Positions 57,780-64,000 of a DNA stretch of 64,000 nt are shown piece by piece. Within the stretch, counting starts at the first letter, position 1; each line of letters starts with the position of its first letter. The position numbers and the translations under genes are program-made. The stretch spans positions 1,697,501 to 1,761,500 of the forward strand of contig JAQIIU010000002.1 in the NCBI GenBank assembly GCA_036946625.1, written 5' to 3'. A model generated the notes under the pieces. The model worked only from the letters and a program-made list of their open reading frames with translations, had not been told where the DNA came from and searched no databases. Source of the stretch: Methylorubrum populi (GTDB taxonomy: Bacteria > Pseudomonadota > Alphaproteobacteria > Rhizobiales > Beijerinckiaceae).

Positions 57780-58940
57780 TCAGGCCGCGGCGCCCACCGT
57801 ATCGGCCATGCGCGCGCCGCGCCGGCCCAGCGGCTTCTGCGGGCTCGTGGTCGAGTCGCGGGCGGTCTGGTGCTCGATCTCGGCATTGATCTCGCCGCCG
57901 AGCAGCACGATCGTCGCCGAGATCCAGATCCAGGTCATGAAGCCGATCACGGCGCCGAGCGAGCCGTAGGTCTCGTTGTAATTGCCGAAATTGGCGACGT
58001 ACCAGGAGAACAGGATCGAGGCGACGAGCCAGAGCAGGCCGGCGACGATGCTGCCCGCGCCGACCCAGCGCCAGCGCGCCCGCTCGCGGCTCGGCCCGTA
58101 GCGGTAGAGCACCGCGAGCCCGCCGAGCAGGACGAGGAACAGCCCCGGCCAGCGCGCCATGGCGATCAGGCGCGCCCCGTCGCCGAAGCCGAGGAAGTTG
58201 AACACCACCGGCAGCACCACGATCGCCGTGAGCGACAGGACGATGAACAGCAGCGCGCCCGCGGTGAAGGTCAGCGAGCGGACGTTGAGCCAGAAGAAGT
58301 TGCGCTTCTCCTCCTCCTCGTAGACGACGTTGAGCGCATCGAACATCGCCTTCATGGCGGCGTTGGCGCTCCACAGCGAGAGCATCAGGCTGGTGAAGAA
58401 GGTGAATCCCAGCGCGCCGCCGCCCTTGGCCGAAATGCGCCTGACCTGCTCGCCGATGATGTCGATGGCCCCGCTCGGCAGCACGCCGTGCAGCGCCGAC
58501 AGGTGGTCGTTGATCGCGTTCACGTCGGCGACCAGGCCGTAGCAGGTCACCAGGGCGGCGATCGCCGGGAACAGCGAGAGCAGGGAGTAGAAGGTGACCC
58601 CCGCCGCCACCGAGAGCACCCGGTCCTTGTTGAATTCGAGGTAGACGCGAGTGGCGACGTCCCACCAGCCGGTGGACGGGATCTCGCCGGGATGGTCGGC
58701 ATCGCGCCCGCGATCGCGCTGCGTTTCCGCCACCCAGCGGGCCGAGCGTCCCTCGTGGGATCGGGCGCCGCCGTTGCCCTCCCCGACCGGCCCGGACGGC
58801 GCCGCTTCGCCGGGCGCGTCGGGCCGGCGCCGGGGCGCGGCGGCAAGCGCGATCAGCGCCGCGCCCATCATCAGGGTCCAGAGCACGGAGGCCGTGCCCT
58901 CCGCGGGCACGCGGGAGGGAGAAGGCGGGGAAGACGGCAT
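57780..58940 (-). CDS. YihY/BrkB family membrane protein
   Basis: 386 residues. An N-terminal low-complexity segment of about 95 residues leads to six membrane segments with the UPF0761 signatures [39 protein letters not shown] and [23 protein letters not shown]. Proteins of this group were once named ribonuclease BN by mistake; their transport role is unproven. The start at 58940 is kept for want of a better one. Confidence 0.9.
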   Translation of the reverse strand: MPSSPPSPSRVPAEGTASVLWTLMMGAALIALAAAPRRRPDAPGEAAPSGPVGEGNGGARSHEGRSARWVAETQRDRGRDADHPGEIPSTGWWDVATRVYLEFNKDRVLSVAAGVTFYSLLSLFPAIAALVTCYGLVADVNAINDHLSALHGVLPSGAIDIIGEQVRRISAKGGGALGFTFFTSLMLSLWSANAAMKAMFDALNVVYEEEEKRNFFWLNVRSLTFTAGALLFIVLSLTAIVVLPVVFNFLGFGDGARLIAMARWPGLFLVLLGGLAVLYRYGPSRERARWRWVGAGSIVAGLLWLVASILFSWYVANFGNYNETYGSLGAVIGFMTWIWISATIVLLGGEINAEIEHQTARDSTTSPQKPLGRRGARMADTVGAAA

Positions 58941-59225
58941 CGTTCGGCGAGGTCGGGCGCAGGCGCCTGGGGCTGACCCCGATCAAACGCCGGTCAGGCT
59001 TGGCCGTTCCCTCGAAGCCGGGTGCACCCTCCGGAAAAGCCGATGCCGGGCAAGGCGCTGGCGCGCCGCATGCGTCGCGCGCAGCCGTCGGACGGGCGAA
59101 TGGAGTCGGATCGCCTGCGCGCCTCATCCGGTCTGCGTCGCGCCCTGGATCGCGACGGTGACCGGTTCGCACGACCTCCAACGCCGTCACTCGCGATCGC
59201 GGTTGACGCGGAACGACGACAAAAA

Positions 59226-60692
59226 TCAGCCGACCTCGCGCTCCGGCAGCGGCGCCTCGACGGTGAGGACGAGGCCGCGGGGCCGGTAGTCGATCCGGGC
59301 CTCGCCGCCGAATTCCGCGGCCAGCACCCGCTCGATCATCCGCGTGCCGAAGCCGACGCGCGACGGCTTCTCGACCGGCGGCCCGTCGAGCTCCTCCCAG
59401 CGCATCAGCAGCCGTCGCGGCGCCGCACCGTCGATCTCCCAGTTCAGGATCACCCGGCCGGACTCGTTGGAGAGGCCGCCGTACTTCACCGCGTTGGTGG
59501 CGAGTTCGTGCAGCGCCATCACCACGGCGAGCGTCACACGGGCGGTGAGGCGCACCTCCGGCCCGCCGGCCCGGATGCGGTTGCGCGGGCTGACGCGGAA
59601 CGGCGCGAGCGCGCTCTCCACCGCCTCGGCGAGGGTGGCGCCGGCGGTCGTCTCCGAGGTCAGGATGTCGTGGGCGTTCGCCAGCGAATTGAGGCGCGCA
59701 TCGAGGGTCCGGCGCGCGTCGTCGAGCGAACCGGCGTTGCGCAGGGTCTGGTGGGCGATCGACTGGACCGTGGCGATCGAGTTCTTGACCCGGTGCTTCA
59801 TCTCGGCGGCGAGCAGGGCGCGCTGCTCGTCGGCGCGCTTGCGGTCGGTCACGTCCAGCGAGATGCCGGCCATGGAGAGCGGCGCCCCGTCGGCCCGGTA
59901 GTAGGCCCGGCCGCGCAGTTGCACCCAGCGCACCTCGCCGCAGGGCGCCGAGACGCGATGCTCGACGTCGTAATCGGAGCGGCGGTCGATCGCCGCCTGC
60001 ATCGCCGCCTGCATCCGCGCGCGATCCTCCGGCACCACCGCCTCGACGAGGTCGTCGTAGACGAAGGGCTCGCCGAGCGGGCGGCCGAAGTTCTGCTTGC
60101 ACAGGTCCGAGGCGACGAGCCGGCGCTCGGCGAGGTCGAGGCTCCAGGCGCCGAGGCGGCCGGCGGCGAGCATGAATTCGAGGCGGTGCTCGCTGCGGGT
60201 GAGGTCGTCGTTGCGCCGCTCGACCTCCTGCTCCAGGGCGTCGCGGTCGCGCTGGAGCCGCACCAACCGGTCGCGCTCCAGGGTCACGTCGAACTGCGAG
60301 GCGAAGAAGTAGGTGAGCTGCCCCTCGTCGTCGAAGACCGGCGAGATCAGCAGGCGGTTCAAGAACACCTCGCCGCTCTTCTTGTGGTTGAGCAGCTCGA
60401 TCTCGACCGGCACCCGCCGCTCGATCGCGTCACGGATGCGGGCGACGTCGCGCGCGTCCGTCTCCGGTCCCTGCAGGAAGCGGCAGTTGCGTCCCAGGAT
60501 CTCCTCGCGGCCGTAGCCGGTGAGCTTGATGAAGGCCTGATTGACGAAGACGATCGGGTTGTCGGGCCGGTGCGGGTCGGTGATGAGCATCGGCATCCGC
60601 GTCGCCTTGACGGCGGCGGCGAACGGATCGGAGCTGTCGGAGACGCGGACCAGCTCGGCATCGATCCGGTCCTGCTCGATACGGCTGGTCAC
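59226..60692 (-). CDS. LOV-PAS-HWE blue-light photoreceptor histidine kinase
   Basis: 488 residues. A LOV domain (about 30-135) has the flavin-adduct motif GRNCRFLQG with Cys70, then NHKKSGEVFLNRLLISPVF. A second PAS-like domain spans about 170-290 (FMLAAGRLGAWSLDLAERRL, VRWVQLRGRAYYR). The kinase belongs to the HWE group: phospho-acceptor His in AEMKHRVKNSIATVQSI, N box LHELATNAVKYGGLS, the WEE segment and GFGTRMIERVLAAEFGG. It should start a light-driven two-component signal; its partner may be a short receiver such as the one at 40.9 kb. GTG at 60692 is chosen from the family N-terminus; GGAGAG lies ten bases upstream. Confidence 0.95.
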   Translation of the reverse strand: MTSRIEQDRIDAELVRVSDSSDPFAAAVKATRMPMLITDPHRPDNPIVFVNQAFIKLTGYGREEILGRNCRFLQGPETDARDVARIRDAIERRVPVEIELLNHKKSGEVFLNRLLISPVFDDEGQLTYFFASQFDVTLERDRLVRLQRDRDALEQEVERRNDDLTRSEHRLEFMLAAGRLGAWSLDLAERRLVASDLCKQNFGRPLGEPFVYDDLVEAVVPEDRARMQAAMQAAIDRRSDYDVEHRVSAPCGEVRWVQLRGRAYYRADGAPLSMAGISLDVTDRKRADEQRALLAAEMKHRVKNSIATVQSIAHQTLRNAGSLDDARRTLDARLNSLANAHDILTSETTAGATLAEAVESALAPFRVSPRNRIRAGGPEVRLTARVTLAVVMALHELATNAVKYGGLSNESGRVILNWEIDGAAPRRLLMRWEELDGPPVEKPSRVGFGTRMIERVLAAEFGGEARIDYRPRGLVLTVEAPLPEREVG

Positions 60693-60935
60693 GTTCGAAC
60701 GACTCTCCGCGGTTTGTACGAGGCACCCACCGCGGACCCGCGGCGGCATCCACGTCGCCGGCACGGTTGGCCCCCGGAGCACGGGCAGGCTCTTAACATT
60801 CCTGCCGCGAAGCATCGCATCACAGGCTTGAGAGCGCCAGCGCCCGGCGCAGCTCGGGTCTTCGCTTCGGGCGATCCGTCATGCCGGCACCGTCGGCGGG
60901 AGAACGATGGTCGTCAGCGGCGCGCGCCGTGATCG

Positions 60936-62468
60936 TCAGCCGCGGTAGAGCTCGGCATGGGTCTCGCGCAAAAGATTCTTCTGCACCTTGCCCATGGCGT
61001 TGCGCGGCAATTCCGGCGCGAACACCACGCGCTTCGGACACTTGTACTTGGCAAGCCGCCCTTCCAGCGCCGCGAGGATGGCCGCCTCGTCGGGCGCTCC
61101 CTCGCCGGGCACCACCACCGCGGTGACGCCCTCGCCGAAATCGGGATGGGCGAGGCCGATCACCGCGGATTCGACCACCCCCGGCAGCGCGTCGATCTCG
61201 GTCTCGATCTCCTTCGGGTAGACGTTGTAGCCCCCCGTGATGATGAGATCCTTGCCGCGGCCGACGATGTGGACGTAACCGTCGCGGTCGACCTTGCCGA
61301 GATCGCCGGTGACGAAGAAGCCGTCCGCCTTCAGCTCGGCGGCGGTCTTCTCCGGCATGCGCCAGTAGCCCTTGAACACGTTCGGGCCCTTCACCTCGAT
61401 CATCCCGACCTCCTCGGGGCCCAGCGGCGCCCCGGTCTCGGGCTCGACCACGCGCAGGGCGACCCCCGGCAGCGGGAAGCCGACCGTGCCGGCCCGCCGC
61501 CGCCCCTCGTAGGGGTTCGAGGTGTTCATGTTGGTCTCGGTCATGCCGTAGCGTTCGAGGATGGCGTGGCCGGTGCGCTCCGACCAGTCTCGGTGCGTCT
61601 CGGCGAGCAGCGGCGCCGAGCCGGAGACGAACAGGCGCATGGGCGCCGCCGCCTCCCGGGTCAGACCCGGCTCCTTGAGGAGCCGCGTGTAGAAGGTCGG
61701 CACCCCCATCATCGCGGTCGCCCGCGGCATCAGCTCCAGGATTTTCTTGGCGTCCAACCGGGGGAGGAACAGCATCGTGCCGCCGGTGGCCAGCACGACG
61801 TTGGTGGCCACGAACAGACCGTGGGTGTGGAACACCGGCAGGGCGTGGATCAGCACGTCCCGGTCCGTGAAGTGCCAGTACTGCGCCAGGACGAGGGCGT
61901 TGGAGGCGAGGTTGTCGTGGCTCAGCATGGCGCCCTTCGAGCGCCCGGTCGTGCCCGAGGTGTAGAGGATCGCGGCGAGATCGTCCGCGCCGCAGGGCAC
62001 GTCGGCGAAGTCGGGGCTTCCCGCATCGGCGGCCCGGGCGATGCTGCCATGCCCGGCGCCGTCGAGGGTGCGCACCTGCGGCACGCCGGCCTGGGCCGCG
62101 ACCGCCGAAAGGTCGGCCGCGCGGGCCGGATCGCACACGAACAGGGCCGGCTCGGCATCGCCGAGGAAGTAGGCGATCTCCGGCCCGGTATAGGCGGTGT
62201 TGAGCGGCAGGAAGACCGCGCCCGCCCGCACCGCGCCGAGATAGAGGAAGATCACCTCGGCGCTCTTCTCGACCTGCACCGCGACCCGGTCGCCGGGCTT
62301 CACCCCGAGACCCCGGAGCGCGCTCGCATAGGCGCCCGAACGGGCCAGCAGGTCGGCGTAGGTGTAGCGGGTGCCGTCCGGCGTCTCGATGAAGACCTTG
62401 GCGCCGGGCTCGGCCGGGAGATGGCGGCGCACGAGGTCGAACAGGTGGTTGACGGACGGGTCGGCCAT
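60936..62468 (-). CDS. matB: Malonyl-CoA synthetase
   Basis: 510 residues of the adenylate-forming family. P-loop ILYTSGTTGRSKGAMLSHDN, RYGMTETNMNTSNPYEGRRR and KGPNVFKGYWRMPEKT match MatB, and GRGKDLIITGGYNVYPKEIE holds the C-terminal Lys region (ending MGKVQKNLLRE). It makes malonyl-CoA from malonate, ATP and CoA. AAGGAAA before the ATG at 62468 marks the start. No malonate transporter or decarboxylase lies next to it, so it stands alone here. Confidence 0.95.
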   Translation of the reverse strand: MADPSVNHLFDLVRRHLPAEPGAKVFIETPDGTRYTYADLLARSGAYASALRGLGVKPGDRVAVQVEKSAEVIFLYLGAVRAGAVFLPLNTAYTGPEIAYFLGDAEPALFVCDPARAADLSAVAAQAGVPQVRTLDGAGHGSIARAADAGSPDFADVPCGADDLAAILYTSGTTGRSKGAMLSHDNLASNALVLAQYWHFTDRDVLIHALPVFHTHGLFVATNVVLATGGTMLFLPRLDAKKILELMPRATAMMGVPTFYTRLLKEPGLTREAAAPMRLFVSGSAPLLAETHRDWSERTGHAILERYGMTETNMNTSNPYEGRRRAGTVGFPLPGVALRVVEPETGAPLGPEEVGMIEVKGPNVFKGYWRMPEKTAAELKADGFFVTGDLGKVDRDGYVHIVGRGKDLIITGGYNVYPKEIETEIDALPGVVESAVIGLAHPDFGEGVTAVVVPGEGAPDEAAILAALEGRLAKYKCPKRVVFAPELPRNAMGKVQKNLLRETHAELYRG

Positions 62469-62587
62469 CTCGCGTTTCCTTGCCACGGTCCTTCGGCGGA
62501 TCCTTAGCTCCCGCATTGGCGCGGGCGCGCGCTTCGTTCAAGCGCGAACACGCGCGGCGACGGCGCAAGTCCCCGTCGGAAGACTTC

Positions 62588-62703
62588 ATACCAACCGGCG
62601 ATGATCCCGACGCATCGCCGGTCGCCCGCGCGAAGGCGCGGCGGCGGGCGTCCGCCGGATGCGGGGAAGACGACCATCGGTCGGCTTCCCCGCCGCTTGG
62701 TAT
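62588..62703 (-). repeat. Inverted-repeat element family C, copy 1
   Basis: A 116-base unit bounded by ATACCAA and TTGGTAT. It is the inverted counterpart of copy 2 (63231-63346), sharing GCGTCCGCCGGATGCGGGGA and TCGCCGGT segments. Its last base is part of the stop codon of the secreted protein gene at 62703. Confidence 0.85.
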
Positions 62704-63167
62704 CACTGCGTCGGAATGCGCCCGACCGAGCAGAGGGTGCGCAGGGCTCCCGCGCTGTCGGTGTAGCAGCTCGCCGACCAGCCGCTCTGCTGGATGAAGG
62801 ATTTGCGGCCCTCGCGCAGCGCCGTCCGGTAGGCCCGCATCAGGATCGGCTGCACGGTCTGCGCCGGCTCGCCGACCACGAGCTCGGCCGCGACCGTCAG
62901 CTCGCGAAAATACTCGGCCGACGGCGTCGGGTCGCTCGAGGCCGCCTGCACGATCGGCTGGGCGCGGCAGGTGAGGTCGAGCCGGACGCCGCTCGCGGCC
63001 CGGACGTCGATGCTCGGGCCGACCCGGCGCCCGGCCTTCTTCGCCCCCGTCGCCCCGGCGATGCGGGCGGCGAGCGCGTCGCACGCGTCGGCCCGTGCGG
63101 GTGTCGACCAGACGGGCGCCGACAGGAGCAGGGCGGCGAGAAGGGCGGGGAGAAGCGGGCGAAGCAT
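62703..63167 (-). CDS. Small exported protein of unknown function
   Basis: 154 residues. A signal peptide (MLRPLLPALLAALLLSAPVW, cut after ARA) is followed by a basic Ala/Arg segment and a domain with LDLTCRAQPIVQAASSDPTP, YFRELTVAAELVVGEPA, SFIQQSGWSASCYTDSAGAL and a closing CSVGRIPT. Four Cys in the mature part suggest disulfides in the periplasm. No family recognised. Its coding region lies between inverted copies of family C, and its stop overlaps one. Confidence 0.8.
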   Translation of the reverse strand: MLRPLLPALLAALLLSAPVWSTPARADACDALAARIAGATGAKKAGRRVGPSIDVRAASGVRLDLTCRAQPIVQAASSDPTPSAEYFRELTVAAELVVGEPAQTVQPILMRAYRTALREGRKSFIQQSGWSASCYTDSAGALRTLCSVGRIPTQ

Positions 63168-63230
63168 CGCGGCCGGTGGGCTTTCTGGGTCGGAGCGGAC
63201 GACAGGGCGGGAGCTTTGGCCGGCCTTCTT

Positions 63231-63346
63231 ATACCAAGCTGCATGGAATCCGACCGATGGCCGGCTTCCCTGCGTCCGGCGGACGCCCGCCGCCGCGCCT
63301 TCGCGCGGGCCACCGACGATGAGTCGGGATCATCGCCGGTTGGTAT
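63231..63346 (+). repeat. Inverted-repeat element family C, copy 2
   Basis: 116 bases from ATACCAAGCTGCATGG to ATCGCCGGTTGGTAT, the same length as copy 1 and in the opposite orientation. It lies in the 422 bases (63168-63589) between the small exported protein gene and the partial gene at the right edge; no other gene is visible there. Confidence 0.85.
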
Positions 63347-63589
63347 TAAGGCATCGCTCCGGCTCTGGCGTGCGCTTTCTCCGCCGGGCGCGGCGGGGAA
63401 GCGACGCCCGCTCCTGTGGATCGCTTCACGAAGGTCTCGACGCGGCAACGGCTTGGGCTGTGGATATCCGTTGGGGAAGAATGTGGACGAACGGCCAGGG
63501 TTGACCCCGGCCGGCGGGCGGCGGCAAACCGGCCCGTCGCGCCGGCAGACACGCGGGACGAACGGCGGGATTGAACGGGAGGAGCGAGA

Positions 63590-64000
63590 ATGGCAGCCGA
63601 GCGCGCCGCGTCTGCGTCGTGGACGATCCTGATCGCGACGGGCCTCGCGCTCGCCGCACCGGCCGCGGCGCAGCAGCCGGCCCAGGGCGAGGCATCCGCC
63701 CCCCGGCAACCCCTTGCCCGCAGCCGGACGAAGGCGCCGAGCCAGCCGGCCCAGCCGATCCAGGTCTGGGACGCGCGCATCGAGGGCGGCGACCTGCGCA
63801 TCACCGGCGGTGTTCGCCGGAGCGGCGTGACCGTGATCCTCGACGACGACATCTCCGTCCTGTCCGACCGGCGCGGACGCTTCGAGTTCCGCCTGCCCTA
63901 CCGGCCCGCGACCTGCGTCGCGGTGATCAAGGCCGGCGAGGACGAGCGGGAGGCCGTGGTCGCCAACTGCGCGCCGGAGGGGCCGGCCGGCAAGGCGGGC
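63590..64000 (+). CDS. Exported protein of unknown function, truncated by window edge
   Basis: The frame is open to the end of the window (137 codons visible). A signal peptide (MAAERAASASWTILIATGLA, cut near AAA) is followed by a Pro/Ala/Gln segment, then WDARIEGGDLRITGGVRRSG and VTVILDDDISVLSDRRGRFE, which look like a beta-sandwich of the kind seen in carboxypeptidase-regulatory-like or Ig-type domains. GGGAGGAGCGAGA precedes the ATG at 63590. The gene continues past the window, so no function is assigned. Confidence 0.6.
   Translation, partial: MAAERAASASWTILIATGLALAAPAAAQQPAQGEASAPRQPLARSRTKAPSQPAQPIQVWDARIEGGDLRITGGVRRSGVTVILDDDISVLSDRRGRFEFRLPYRPATCVAVIKAGEDEREAVVANCAPEGPAGKAG

Overview
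The window is about 64 kb of uniformly GC-rich DNA (strong G/C bias at third codon positions, long antisense open frames) that reads as the chromosome of an alphaproteobacterium of the order Hyphomicrobiales, most likely Methylobacterium/Methylorubrum. The reasons are CtrA with CcrM-type GANTC sites upstream, a fliI-fliJ pair divergent from ctrA, many short dispersed palindromic elements between genes, a LOV-HWE photoreceptor kinase, and the overall style of the proteins. I inferred the genus from gene content and sequence feel; no search was run.

Layout. 1-1.9 kb: the end of a capsule-type polysaccharide ABC exporter (kpsT, partial) and its kpsE partner. 1.9-13 kb: a stress-type glycine-zipper protein, a frameshifted small secreted protein, flhA with a CtrA-like box, a chemoreceptor, a YbhN-type membrane protein, a PrlF-YhaV toxin-antitoxin pair, fliI-fliJ and ctrA. 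13-19.7 kb: DUF3297, a FitAB toxin-antitoxin pair whose toxin is frameshifted, a hexapeptide acetyltransferase, malic enzyme maeB, a Tat-exported acetamidase/formamidase-like protein and two small coupled unknowns behind an AT-rich palindromic promoter region. 19.8-27 kb: VanX-type dipeptidase, fluoride channel crcB, a PaoABC-type molybdenum aldehyde oxidoreductase and an M20 dipeptidase.

27.1-41 kb is a surface-glycan region. A tightly overlapped operon encodes an unknown protein, a GT4-like protein with an extra C-terminal domain, a GT2-GT4 fusion and a protein with three short aromatic repeats. A MarR-type regulator and a tandem-GT2 protein follow. Then comes a CDP-sugar cassette (rfbF, rfbG, zinc-ribbon C-methyltransferase, RmlC-type epimerase, NAD-dependent reductase) expected to make a CDP-activated, C-methyl-branched deoxyhexose. 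A short response regulator closes the block.

41.8-49.6 kb: gcvT-gcvH-gcvP behind a tandem glycine riboswitch, bioA downstream on the same strand, and bioF on the opposite strand. 49.6-64 kb: NlpC/P60 hydrolase, MgtC/SapB-type protein, catalase-family protein, EamA transporter, CYTH-like protein, msrB, YihY/BrkB-type protein, LOV-HWE histidine kinase, matB, a small secreted protein flanked by inverted repeat copies, and a partial secreted protein at the right edge.

Three families of miniature, inverted-repeat-bounded elements sit between genes: family A (about 168 bp), family B (exactly 109 bp, near-perfect 16-bp termini) and family C (exactly 116 bp, termini ATACCAA/TTGGTAT). No tRNA, rRNA, CRISPR array or complete insertion sequence was recognised.
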